A DNA stretch of 64,000 nucleotides from Cycas panzhihuaensis (taxonomy: Eukaryota; Cycadophyta), in NCBI GenBank assembly GCA_023213395.1, contig CM041465.1, positions 205,289,741 to 205,353,740 of the forward strand, written 5' to 3'. Below are positions 23,726 through 35,565 of the stretch, piece after piece. The number at the start of each line of letters is the position of its first letter. The first letter of the stretch is position 1. The notes under the pieces are model-generated. The model worked only from the letters and a program-made list of their open reading frames with translations. It was not told where the DNA came from and did no database searches. Made by a program: the position numbers and the translations under genes.

Positions 23726-24578
23726 GTATAACTTTTACAAATTAACAACATTAAACCACCTCAAATTTTCTCATGGAAAACTAGAAATATAACATTTCTA
23801 TCTATTTTCTTTATATTATTTTATGCCACTATAATATTATACCATAATTAAACCCTATATAATGTTCTCATATTCTCATTTTATATAATCATTTTTTTTT
23901 GTATCTCATGTGCCATAAATCCTTTATAACTTGTGAAACATATTGCCTTTCATACTTGGTACACATCTTCCTTTATCATTCAACATATTAGACATGCTTA
24001 TTACATGTTTCTTATTCTATTGATGGGATACCAACTTCTTTCTAGTAGTGAATCTCTATTTGAGATGCTCATAAAACTGTTCAGAATGGTTCATTAGTTG
24101 TAGCAAATCCTTAGACACTTGTAAAAGCCTTCACTATGAACTAATAAACTTCACCAATGTATTTCCTTCATAAAATAATCAATCCTACTTAAGCAATCTA
24201 TTTATGGATGAACTTCAAATACACCTATATGTTTTGAACATATGGCTCCAACATGTATAAACAAATTGTCCGTATAATTAAATAAGCATACCATCAGTTT
24301 GTTGTAATTCATGCACTTTCATCTACTTCCTGTATGTGGCTTTATTCAACATCTTCATCTTTCATCTTCATTTGGCCCCTAGATCTTAGTCACATGTCAC
24401 TAGTATTACTTTGGTATATTTAGACCTTTGGCTTATCATTCATATCCTATATCTAGCTCCTCTACTAGCTTTATCTCTAGCTTGTATTGTCTTATCAAAC
24501 AACTTATATAGGCTTCTTCTTACTGCATAAGATCTTTCAATTAACCATGGATTTGATAATAAATTAGAATTTATAATT

Positions 24579-24592
24579 GCATTCTAATACCA
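24579..24592 (-). other. RE6 primer binding site
   Basis: Minus-strand TGGTATTAGAATGC directly next to the 5' LTR; resembles TGGTATCAGAGC with one C-to-T and one inserted base. Confidence 0.7.
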
Positions 24593-25048
24593 TATTAGAA
24601 ATATAGAGTAATATAATAGAATTATAATATACAAATATAATAGTAGAATAATATTATAAGATATGTACACATGTAAAGGAATCAACATGAATATAAAATA
24701 AATAATAATCATAAGAATTCACCATAAGATAGATAATAGACTTATATGTGAAAATTTTAGGGTGAAAAAAACCATAGGACGAGGTGGAATTGGGAGTTCC
24801 TTTTAATGATTAGAATAGGTACATCTCCTTTCTCTCAAGTTCTCAAATGGTATATGTGCATATTTATGTTAATATTCATCCCATGAGTAGCATATCATGT
24901 TTCTTGAGCCTTTACATCATTGAATAGTATAATTACATCGATATGTATGCGTCTCATATATCTTAATGTATGTGAATGATAGGATTATGTATGTGTCCAT
25001 CAACTAATATTAAATATTACATATATGATTGAATCACATATTCTAATA
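24593..25048 (-). repeat. RE6 5' LTR
   Basis: 456 bp; partner of 18901-19354. Both outer dinucleotides are worn (TA for TG and CA). Confidence 0.85.
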
Positions 25049-28000
25049 ACTTTGACCCTAATTTATAGGGTGGCATTACCCCAAAATCCTCAGTGTATTC
25101 CCACTATGTTTACCTATCTTCATGAAAGAGTTTTAGAGGGAAATGGCCAAAACCATGTCCAAAAACCATGGTTTTGACCTCACTCCTCTCTCTCTCTCTT
25201 TCTATAAATACCCATCCATTTTTAGAATAAAAGAGGAGCTTTTATATAATGAAATGTTGCCAATTTTTGCTAGCATCCTTTCTTAGTAGTTTGCCTTACA
25301 TCTTAAGTGGTTTTAGAGCTTTTTTCTTAGTGATTTGTGATTCTTGATTATGGAATTTAGAATCCATATTTAGGCCTTTTCCTTTCTTAACTTTAGATTT
25401 ACTTCTCCATCTATCTATCAGGCCCTCTTATCTTAGTGTTTTATTAGTTATTGACACACTTTATCTTCCACAATACCTTTTATTGTGCCTTCTCTTATTT
25501 TCAAAGCATTAGGAGCAAGTTTAAGGCATGCTGGATATATATGTTGCATTAATCTAAGGATCCTTCCATCTCTACCCTATTAGGTTTAAAATATACTTTG
25601 TATTTATGCTTACTAATTAGTTAAAATTGTTCTTTTATTAAAATATAATAAAATAAAATAAAAGAGTTTTATTTCAATTTCATATCATTTTTCTTAAGTT
25701 ATTGTGGTATCTATTGTGTGAACTAATTTGGAAGATCAAACTAGTTTTGATTTCCAAATTATTTTTCATTATTTAAGTATTCAAAGTTAATTTTTAGGAT
25801 AGAATTGATTTCAATCCACAAACTGATTATCATTACATTGAGTTCTTCCTTCTCATTCCTCACTCTTATTTACAATCCATTGAAATATTGGTAAAACATA
25901 ATTGTAAAACCATGGCAACTATTGGTAAAGAGGTGAATGAAAAAGGAAGATATCCATATAAAGTGGCCATACTCTTCCTCATAGAGTTCTAGTCATCTTT
26001 GACATTCTTTTCTCATTAAAATTTTCTAGTTGCAATAAAAATACTACTAGAATTTTGATAGATCCTCTAAAATTGAATTTAAGCTTTTAATTTAATGGTT
26101 TAAATCATACATGTTATATTTTCTTTGATTTGTTGATCTTAATTTAAAATGGTTTTAATAAAATAAAATGAAAAAGTATTGCTTCTAAGCATCATTGAAA
26201 GATACCTACATCATCCTTTTCTTTTGTTTTATTATTGCATCATCTTTAAGCCATATGAAAAGAGAAAAAGAATGAACACATGTGTTTATTGTTGGTTGAA
26301 GTTGATTAAATGATTTATTAGATCATTTATTAGAGATTTATTCTTATTTGCTTAGAGAAAGAAAATAGTTTCATTTTATCAAGTTGCATTAGATCTATTG
26401 GACTTCTTACTTTCCTTTATTTCTAGTAACTAGATCACAAAAAGACTAAAATGAAAATGAAAGAATTGTAATTAAGATAAATGTAAGAGCAACTAAAGAA
26501 TTCATATTTTCTTTCATTTACTTGTCTCAATTAGGGTGTAGCCTTTCTTTTTTCAGTTAATCTCATAAAAAGAAAAAGGAGGAAATTTTTATTTTACTTT
26601 GCATAGATGTATTAGTATATATTTTATATTTATTTGCATAGTTAGGTTATTTACATGCAATCGTAAATGTCATCCTTAGTTTCATCTTAGTGACTTATTT
26701 GACCTTCCAAACTAAGCAAAAATTAAGGCCTTATCATAGGAATAATTCTTATTAAGATTATCACTTTCACACATGCTAATGGGTATCTTAAATGCTGTCA
26801 CCTAGCTATCAATCTATAGAGTGAGGGACCTAAGGTAATTGAAACCTTGTAGATATAATGAGAACCTAAGTAGACTTAGAGAGGGTGAGTTCCATGGTTG
26901 TTCTAAATAAAAAACCATTAGTTAAAAGATATTATTTTTGGACTAATATGCTCAAGGTTCACCTAGTGTCCCAATAGGGATGCATAATTGCATCTAGTAC
27001 TTAAGCCTCAAACAACATCGTCTTAACATTAGGAACTATAGTTATATTAGAGATTTCTTATTTCATTAGGCCCCATTTTGTGAAATAATATTTACACACA
27101 TCTCTAACTTATCATATCCATTCAAATTAGAGAATCTATTTCCCATTTGGGAAGGAGGGCATTGAGTTACATTTGAGATATCCCATTCCATTATCTTAGG
27201 GTAAAGGCTATGTACCTTTCTCTTGAGACATAATGCATACACCCCATCCCCACAGTGAAACCAATCAAATTATAATCTTGAAATATATGGATTGATCTTG
27301 TGACAAATGAATTTAGTAGAGATATTATCATTAGTTTTAAAATAAGTGGTTATAAGCCCCAAACAAATATTGTATGAGGAAGTTATACCAATTTGAAGTA
27401 CACTATATTAAATACAAATTTTAGGAGGTTAAATTTATTTTAAATTATTAGTTTTTATTAAGGCCAACTCTATCTTAAAATAATATGATATTTTAGAAAG
27501 AATTTAATATGTAACTATATAAAAGGAGTGGTTGGGTAATTTGGAAGGTTAAGCATTTGGAGTTTATATGTTCTCTTCACTCCTTCTAGGGGAGGTGTTA
27601 TTTTAAAGGGTTCCTTTATATCAAAGAGGGATAATTTATTGTAGAAGATATTATATTATATTTATAACTGTTTAATAAAGATAAGTTATATTATTAGATG
27701 CTATTTTATTTTATTGTGAAGTTATCATATCTATTATTATTTTATTTCTTTGCATAGTACGATATTTTCTATTATTTTAAGTTAATATATATCAAAGTTA
27801 TTATTGGAAATATTTATCTTTCATTTTTAGATATATATTATTTTTTGAATTTTTTGTTACTATTTACTATTGGAATTAATGAGTGGACTTATAAGGTCCA
27901 CCATAAGCAACATGTGATTGTGATCTTAATTAATTAGGGTTTAAAATAAAAGAACTATAATTTAGGCAATGAAAAGTATAGAATTTTAAAAATATAACTA

Positions 28001-29599
28001 TAGGGTTGAGATAGCTAAACTTGCACCACTAAGTGATTATACTACATGCTTTGAAGTAGAATTATAGATGTTTTGATGATTTTAATTAAGGCTTATATCT
28101 AGTCATCATTTTTAAGGCAAAAAATCAACTACTATAAATTATAATAACTATATATGTCCTATTATCCTTAATTTTTTTATAATTAGGTGTGTCTTTCCAT
28201 CAAAAGTGATTTTTACTAAATTAGATATTAGGATAAAAAGTTACCAATTTGTTTTTAAAGGTACTACTACTATCCACAAGACCATCATTTTTTTATCAAC
28301 TTTAAGAGGTGACTAAAGTCTATAGGTCCTTAAATTGCCTTAAAATAGATTTATTTGAACTATTTCTTTTACTCCCTTTCTATCATTGGGGATAATATTT
28401 AATATTTTTAATAAGAATTTAATATATTTTAATTTTAGTGGTAAAAATCTATTTTTTCCTCAAATTTCTATAAATTTCTATTAATATTTTTTAAATTTTA
28501 CCAAATTCCTTTTTGATATTCATGAAAATTTGATAAAATGCAAGTATCAATTTTTTAATACAAATATGAAGAGCCATTTTAATATTCTACTTTTCATTAG
28601 GGTCAATACAATTTGACCCATATAATAGATGGATCATATAGAGGAAATTTATAATTTATGGCATATTTAAATAAAAATTAATTTTAGGCCACTTGAATCA
28701 CATTTGGAAGGAGAGGTTGATGATTAGTGCATTAGCGAGTATAAGAAGATCCTTGCATTTTATATTTAGAAGCTCTTTTTAATAGACCCCCTTAAGAAAT
28801 TTGATATATAATATTAGGAAGAATGGAGCCAATAATGGCATGATAATCCTCTCTTAAGTGTTAAGGATGAATATCAAAATAGGCAAAAAGGAAAAATACT
28901 TTGTTAAATTTATGAGATGGGTTAGAGGAAATAGCAACCATATTAGAATACTATTTGGACAAAACCAATATCAAGTTTCAAGAAGCATGTAAATTAGAAT
29001 CCAAAAGACTAAAGGATATACACAATAAATACATCATAGAGGAAAATCCTATTTATAATAAATCTAAAGAGAAATAAAGTAGTATGCATAAACTGAGTAA
29101 GGAAGTATATACATTGAAGCAGTATGAAAATGAATCAGCTATAAAATTTGAGTAGAATGTCAACTTAAATTAGGTAACTATTATGAGTTCAAATCCTACT
29201 TTATATACATCCATTTAGTTTAGTTATCTTATAATTTTACTTGAATTTCCATGTCACATAGCTTTATAGAATCCCATACTCCCTATGTACTAGGGATCCA
29301 CTATTGATGCCAAACCTAAACTCTTCAGATCTAACCTTTTTATAGGGAAAATCATGATCTTCCTTAATGTCATATGATGTGATTCTTATACACGAGGGGT
29401 AAGGAGGAGGGTGGGGTTGGGTAAGTTATTTTCTATGAATAAAATAGGCACACACTTAATAAAAATCCATTGAGCATTATCACCAAGATCTTTCAAAGGG
29501 ATATGACTTTAACATTCATAAAGATAATAACCCAAAAGTATATAAGAAGGTGTAAGAACATTTACATTACACAAAGAGGATTATAAACATACATGAGCC
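25049..29599. other. Unassigned A+T-rich sequence
   Basis: About 4.5 kb without a gene I can support; reading frames are short on all strands. Near the left end, 25180-25240, a CT-rich patch, a TATA-box-like CTATAAATA (25202-25210) and an AATAAAA (about 25227) lie close together, an arrangement found in LTR promoters. No LTR partner for it was found in the window. Confidence 0.4.
25202..25210 (+). promoter_or_regulatory. TATA-box-like motif after a pyrimidine patch
   Basis: CTATAAATA preceded by (CT)n, the usual core layout of plant promoters, and followed within 25 bp by AATAAAA. A 14-bp perfect palindrome, AAAACCATGGTTTT, lies just upstream (25162-25175). Motif only; no gene is linked to it. 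Confidence 0.3.
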
Positions 29600-30218
29600 C
29601 TTCAGTCATACATTATAATTTGGACTTCTTTATATACCCTCTCAATAAATATATGACAACTTACTAATAGACTATGATACCTTTATTAATAATTCTACAT
29701 ATTACACATCTACTATGCTTCCATTTGCATGTGTATTATCTCCATCAATACTTTTACAGACTTATTTGTATAGATCTCCTTTTACAACTCTCCTTCTCCC
29801 TCTTTCTTCTACTCTCTTCAAAGTTTTTCCTTAAGTCATACTCTTTTAAATTTGTAATAGTTCAACTTCTAGAATTTTTGTATGCTCATGAGTATTAATA
29901 ATTCATAACCCTAATATATCACCACTTTACATATTCATAAATTCATTATTTCATGAACACTCAGTTTTATGACCCCTACATTTTTGTAGATTCTCACAAC
30001 CTTGAAAACTTACCATTACATAAACTATTACTCATAGACCTCTAGTTTGCATCCTACAACTTCCTCCTTTCTTGAAGCTTCCTAATTCATGGAAACTTTA
30101 ACTTTATGAACTATTTTCCTCATGTGATCCTTGTAATGTTATGCCTTTCATGAATTCCATATTTCACAACTTCATAGACTTACCATCCCATAACTTATAT
30201 CTTTGCTAAACCAAGGGA
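29600..30218. other. CT-rich stretch, possible decayed Gypsy LTR
   Basis: C/T-rich plus strand with loosely repeated phrases such as CTTACCATCCCATAACTT, some of which recur near 31160-31250. It ends just before a primer-site-like TGGTATTAAGAC. Its start cannot be fixed and no second LTR is evident. Confidence 0.3.
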
Positions 30219-30230
30219 TGGTATTAAGAC
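30219..30230 (+). other. Possible primer binding site
   Basis: TGGTATTAAGAC, similar to TGGTATCAGAGC. It lies about 370 bp before a Gypsy gag-like frame in the same direction. Confidence 0.35.
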
Positions 30231-30591
30231 CTCATTTAGGACATTTCATATCAAAGCAATTGTGTTAAAAATAGAATTAGGAATGTGAAAGTTTATAAAA
30301 TAAAGAGACAAGAAAGATATTATGTAGGACTATAAGGAAACAAGAATTAGTACTAACATTGAAGGAACTTGAAATATTATAATTTATAGTTGAAGAATTA
30401 GAGAAAGATAAAACCATGAGATACAAAGTCCTTAAAATGATTAATAAAGATTTATTGATAAGTTATAATCATCAATAGAGTTGTAGGAAGTATTTAGTAG
30501 TAAAATATGTTATTATAGAATTTTAAGGAAGCCATGTAAGATGCAAGGTTTGTTGGAGAAGTTAGAGCACTAGTCCCTGAAGGATGCTAAG

Positions 30592-30717
30592 AAGGTAGAT
30601 TTTGTTATACTGAGATTGACAAGAGATGTTATAATATTATGGAAGCATATGCAAGATAAGAGAAAAAAGAAGGGTAAATGGAAGACCAAGGCATAGAATA
30701 AGATGATAAATAGAGTT
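30592..30717 (+). pseudogene. Gypsy gag-like remnant
   Basis: About 40 codons in one frame resemble the plant Gypsy gag core: a hydrophobic run with L-LTRD, a central W, a basic block (KRKKKGKWKTKA) and, after one TAG at the place where Trp is usual, NKM. The family pattern is a WW or W, then R-R-GK-KI, then W-KM. Nothing recognisable follows, because RE1 is inserted 600 bp downstream and the rest is decayed. Confidence 0.38.
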
Positions 30718-31322
30718 ATAAGTTTTAAAATGATGAGGAGGAAGAGGATGCATTTATTTATATAGGAAGAGGTATGCAGGAGGTCACATAAGGTAATATT
30801 ACACTAAGGTGAGCTAAGTATCCATTGGTGTTATAGACTTTTGTTCCATTGGCAAAGGAAGCATATGTAAATGAGATAAAGATGATTTATTATAGACCAG
30901 TCTTAAGGGAGATCAAGATCCCTTGATGATTAAGAGGATGAAGAGGATTAAAGGAAGTTCATAACTTAGGTTAAGACTTACATGATGTGAGTAGTTCATA
31001 TAATTATAATCCACACAAATGAGGAAGTTGCAAGAAAGGAAGAAGTCACAGAATGCAAAGCTAAGGTGTACAAGTAGTAGTTCACAAAATGATAAGTTTA
31101 ATAATGTATCCCCTTGCACGAGCCTCACAACTTTGTGTCTTTTATTAATTCTACACTTTGTAACTTCATGGACATACCATACTATAACTTGTCTCTTTGC
31201 TACTTCTCTTTTTTTATAGACTTTCACTATGTGAGCTTACCATCCCATGCCCCTCACTTTGCAAACATATACCATTGTTATCATATAACTTTACAAGCTT
31301 ATCCTCATGAACTTCTAGCCCA
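30718..31322. other. Unassigned sequence before RE1
   Basis: Purine-rich to about 30990, then CT-rich to the RE1 border. I see no gene. Short frames on both strands near 31019-31227 overlap each other and match nothing I know. Confidence 0.4.
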
Positions 31323-31327
31323 CTACT
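31323..31327. repeat. RE1 target-site duplication, left
   Basis: CTACT left of the LTR; CTGCT at 37149-37153 on the right, one A/G difference. Confidence 0.65.
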
Positions 31328-31691
31328 TGAAGGAAAAATATGCATGGAGGATAGGACAGAACATAAAAGAGATAATCTTAAATCAATACATCATTTTTGT
31401 GTAAACATGAGAGCCATTGTATTCAATCCATTGTAGTGAAGAGAGTTATAAATGTCCAAGATTGTAGGCAGTGTCTAAAGGCACCAGGGTTGCATACCCC
31501 TTAAATTATATAGTTTGGGGGAGGAGGGAAACTCTTAAACCTCTAAAATTTAAATAATAATAAAATAATACAAACTTAACTCAAATTAACTAAACTTATA
31601 TTATACTTACCTACATATGTTGAGCACTGACATGTATAAATTGATGAAGATGAGGTGTGCACTCCTGGTTAGAAGGTGGGAGAGGGGTGAT
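31328..31691 (-). repeat. RE1 3' LTR, lacking its first bases (copy 2)
   Basis: Matches 36752-37148 from its right-hand (outer) end to GGGGTGATGAG, then diverges where the 5' LTR continues for about 15 more bases. A minus-strand purine tract AAGGAGGAGAA lies directly upstream (about 31692-31702), as expected of a polypurine tract. Confidence 0.75.
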
Positions 31692-31906
31692 GAGATTCTC
31701 CTCCTTAATGGTCATCATGAACAATGTCTTCTCTTTAAACTTATAGAATTTGTACTTGAAAAAAACTTTAAAATTCTATCTCTTAACTTAATCTTTATTA
31801 ACTTGCTCCAACCTTCTAGCAACATGTGTCCTTCTATTATGAAGTGGTGTAAAAAATCTATAAGTGAATGTAGTTACAAAAAAGTTGTAAGTAAATGAAG
31901 CTTGAT

Positions 31907-32480
31907 TCAAATATATATATATGTAGTTGAAACTTTGAATTTGTCAACTGGAACATTAAGAAAACTTTGAACTTGAACTTTATTTTTTGAAAACTTTGTA
32001 TTGTGAACAACTGTCATATCATCATATCTCTTCTCTATCATATTATAAGATTCATTCTCCCTCTCAAATGGAGGATTAGGTTCTTGTGTAATAAGTTGAT
32101 CATGCATTTGATCAAAATCTTCCTTGGTTTTGTCATTACAAATTACCTGTTCTGGCACCTGTCTTACATGCTCAACAAAATCAACATCAAATACATTGAG
32201 GGTATCTCCCCTATAAGCAGAAATCAAAACATCCCATACGGATTTAGAAGTAGTTAATTCACAAACTTTAGAAAAAAATATCATCATTCATAGTGCAAAA
32301 TATTAAAGCTAATGCTTTATTATCTTTTTTAATATTTTCATTAATATTAACATCATAGTCATCTTGTACATATTTCAAAAGATCATGTGTAATAAAATAA
32401 TCTTGCATTGTCCTATGCCATTGTGAAAAATTATGGCCATTAAATGTAGAAAATTACACTTGATCATGATTGATTGTCAT
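31907..32480 (-). pseudogene. RE1 gag remnant joined to a spacer-like segment
   Basis: Begins at a minus-strand ATG (32480). The first ~70 codons read as the N-terminal Copia gag region: F-FNGHNFSQWH, a Y-ITHDLLKYV block, DNKALALIFCTMNDD, then SVWDVLISAYRGDT, matching the usual SA(K/S)-W-L-AY-GD pattern. A frameshift falls in a run of seven T (minus strand, about 32270-32277), and one stop interrupts the first ten codons. After GDT the sequence switches to an acidic, Asn/Gln-rich segment that resembles the integrase-RT spacer of Copia rather than the rest of gag, which suggests an internal deletion. It ends without the zinc knuckle. Confidence 0.65.
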
Positions 32481-34143
32481 TTTACAAAAAACTTTAGTAC
32501 ATAAAAGGAAATATATTTTTACTAAGTCAAAAAGGTCAATAAGCCAATGAACATATATGATTTCAAATAACATTTTTGAAAGAAATGTAATGCCCTTTGG
32601 AAAGTGAATGTAAATAAGGAAATGACCTTTTAAATAAGGATGAATAAAATATGCCTTTCAAATAAATAACAAACTTATAAGATCTAATTTCAGATAGAAT
32701 TTTGAAATATAATGAATGTATAAGTAAATATTGAATATAACTAAGATCCTCTTAATTAGGTCTAAATTCAAACTTTAAAGATGAAAAAATAAAAGTTCTT
32801 AAGATAATCCTATTAGGATATACTTAAATGCTTAAGTTTAGCAGCTTCAAAGCTATATTAAACTATATCAGAATAAAGAAAAACTTTACCAATACGAAGA
32901 TTAATGAAATGCCTATTCAATGGAACTGATCGTTTTAAAAACGGGTTTCTATAAGTTAAGATTTGAATGAACCAAAGGTATAGGCCTCTTTTTAAGGATT
33001 AACAGGAGCCTAGGACTTAAAATAGTATACAAATGTTAATAAAAAATATATATAATGTTGTAAAATAATCCATTATAGTTTAGAAATTTGTTTACTATAT
33101 TTTCAGCTGAAAAGTTTTTAGAAATAATATATAAAAAGTGTGTAATAATGGCAGGTTAAAGTCTATTAAGTACCTCTACTTTAATGCTTTTGAAAACTAG
33201 GAAAAACACCTCAAAACTTATAAAAAATAATGTCAGTTCAAAGAGGAGTAAGTTAGCTTCCTAAAAAAATTAGTGAAATTGAATTCTGATGTAAAATTGA
33301 AAAGTTATAGTAAAATTAATGATAAGTACTTTTATGGTAAAAAGTTTAAAAGGTGTTGAAAAATACTAAAGTGTCACTTTGGTCGATTTAAATAATGATT
33401 AAAATAATTCTTAAAAAATAAATTAAGTAGATGGTAATGAAGTTTGTTGATAGTAGTCAACTACAGAATAGATACAGGTGGAAAGTAGTCTTCCGGTGAT
33501 AAGATACAATCTGTTAAAAAAATGATTTTGTAAAAAGGTTTAAAATAGCTTCAAAATTGAATGATCGACTTTAAACTAACTGAAATAGGGTCAAATCAAC
33601 TCCAAATAGGTCGTATAACTAGTCAAAATAAATTTTAGAAAATTTCAGATGTAATGGGATTAGTTTTGTTAGCAACTGATGACCTAGTGAAATGTTATGG
33701 CAAAAAAATGCCAATTACCCTATGTAAAATGAAAAGTTAGAAAAATAAAAAGGAAAAAAAATTATAAACTTTTGTTGGCCCCTTTAATGATAAGTTAAGG
33801 TCATGTGAGGGCTTTAGGTGGTTAAGGGCTCGAGTGTAAAGGGGCTAATATTTTTAAAACATGGATTTAAAAATTTATATATTATAATTCAAATTTTTGA
33901 AAACTTTATAAAAAATGAATAAAGTATTTTTGTTGTTAAATTGTCGTCATTGCGTCGTGCATGCGTAGATGCCTATCACATAGTCATGCCTATCACGTGG
34001 TCACACCTACTCCACTCCTAAGCTATGCTTCGTCGCCCTCCTATGTTGCTACTAGACCAAATGTGAAGGATCTTTGCAGTAGATCAATAAGGACAGTGTC
34101 AAATGAGAGATGCCAATAAGGATCTCTCCAAATCTCAGATACG

Positions 34144-34556
34144 GGTAGGTTCGAGTTTATTTCTACAAATAAAATGTGGACTTTAATAGTAGGGGATTTA
34201 GGATTTGATTTGCAATGTGCATCATCACTTAAATTAGTGTATGCAAAGTACTTAAAATTGATGGATAGATGGCTAGAAAGAGTAAGCAATCAAAGAACTA
34301 ATGGGGTGGATTTAGGTCATCCAGATAAGAAGAGGAATGGTCAAAATCTTTCGTCATCAAATTTGAAGTAGGATGTTGGATTTCATCTTGGTGAATTTCT
34401 TCAAGATGGGGGGCTTCAGAAATCACCCACTGTTTTATCAGACAATGATGGGCAAAACTTTTGCGAGATGGATTTAGTTAAAGAAAATAATAATGACAGG
34501 CAACCTACTTCAAGTGGCAAGAAGAGGAATGATTCTCTATTGGGTATGTTGGACTA
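34144..34556 (+). pseudogene. ARID-domain protein fragment (copy 2)
   Basis: About 137 codons in one frame with two stops, both TAG at codons expected to be Gln and Trp (copy 1 still has TGG at the second). Residues run from F-FISTNKMWTLIV through LGFDLQCASSLKLVYAKYL and DRWLERV, the latter half of an ARID domain, then a Ser/Asn/Lys-rich segment to [16 protein letters not shown] proteins bind AT-rich DNA in chromatin complexes. The N-terminal half of the domain and all other domains are missing. No intron is apparent in the piece, so it may have been captured from RNA or from one exon; I cannot tell which. Confidence 0.7.
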
Positions 34557-34595
34557 GATTATTATGGAACAGTTTCAGAACTGTATGATTTCATT

Positions 34596-34733
34596 AAGGT
34601 AAAAGAGAGAAAATTAGAGTTAGTTGAGTTAGAGTCCCTCGACAATGGAAAACCTCTAGAAGTTGCATGGGATATGGATGACATTGCAGGTTGTTTTGAG
34701 TACTATGTAGACCTTGGGGAGGCTTTGGATTTG
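34596..34733 (+). pseudogene. Betaine aldehyde dehydrogenase (ALDH10) exon fragment (copy 2)
   Basis: The better-preserved copy of the fragment at 2041-2178. Visible blocks: [29 protein letters not shown] and LGEALD, ending in a TGA at 34734. The Cys of the usual D-CGKP block is Asn. It sits 40 bp after the ARID fragment but in another frame, so the two would not be translated together. It is antisense to RE1. Only about a tenth of an ALDH10 protein is present. Confidence 0.8.
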
Positions 34734-34737
34734 TGAT

Positions 34738-34975
34738 TTTTACTGAGGATGGAGTGGTAGATCAGGTTTCTTGAAGGTCACATGAAATCCTTAGGCATAA
34801 GTTTGCAATAGATAGTGCTAAACTAGTTCTTATTAGGGAATTTAAAGGTTTGATAGCAGGAGTTTGAATAATTTAAGATGAGGATTTGTAGACCTCTATG
34901 GAAAGGTGCAATTCAATTCTTCATGAAGGAATATGACAAAGCTTTACAACAAAATATTACAATGTATGACAAACT
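34738..34975 (+). other. Coding-like stretch after the BADH fragment (copy 2)
   Basis: Counterpart of 2185-2420. It reads as interrupted protein-like sequence in one frame; not identified. Confidence 0.25.
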
Positions 34976-35045
34976 GTCATAATTTATTCTTTCTTCTCCA
35001 CTAGTAAGGGTTCTGTATGAATATTATATTTGGTTTGTTTTAGAT

Positions 35046-35519
35046 ACAAGTTGATCCAGTATTTGTGCTAAAATGTAAAAAAAAATTGTGCATACAAAGT
35101 AAGCTGCAAGACTTGCTTATTCTTTATTTATTTTTTTTTTGTTTTCTGTTTACTTTCTTCTATTCTTCATATTATTCTTTCTTTTCACTTAAGATCGAAA
35201 GACTTGCTCCTTATATGGGCTTGATACAAATGCATGCAAGGGTGTATAAGAACACAAATAATCCAATTGTTTTTCTTCTTTCAACAGCGGGACTCACACA
35301 TGTAGTCAGGAATCTTTGACAAAGAGTAGTTATTGTTGCCACATATAATCAATTTGTAGAATATTCAAGAGATTTCTACAATAATCTAGTTGGTTGTTTT
35401 CATGCTTTCAACCTTGCAATAGGTTATAAAAAAAATATCGGGCTCATCTAATCTCACCACCACACAGGCTCTCAAGGCCTACATGCAAATGGATCAAATG
35501 TATAAATATAGCAAAAAAA

Positions 35520-35565
<46 letters not shown>

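Larger units (their letters stand above)
18901..25048 (-). mobile_element. RE6: non-coding minus-strand LTR element (LARD-like) carrying a LINE
   Basis: Direct LTRs of 454 and 456 bp (18901-19354, 24593-25048) enclose about 5.2 kb, of which about 3.25 kb is a later LINE. Minus orientation follows from the primer site left of the right LTR (24579-24592) and the purine tract (plus-strand TTCTCCCTT, 19355-19363) right of the left LTR. The remaining ~2 kb interior shows no gag or pol, like non-autonomous large retrotransposon derivatives. The LTRs differ clearly more than those of RE5. No matching 5-bp target duplication is visible (TACTA left, ACTTT right). Confidence 0.78.
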
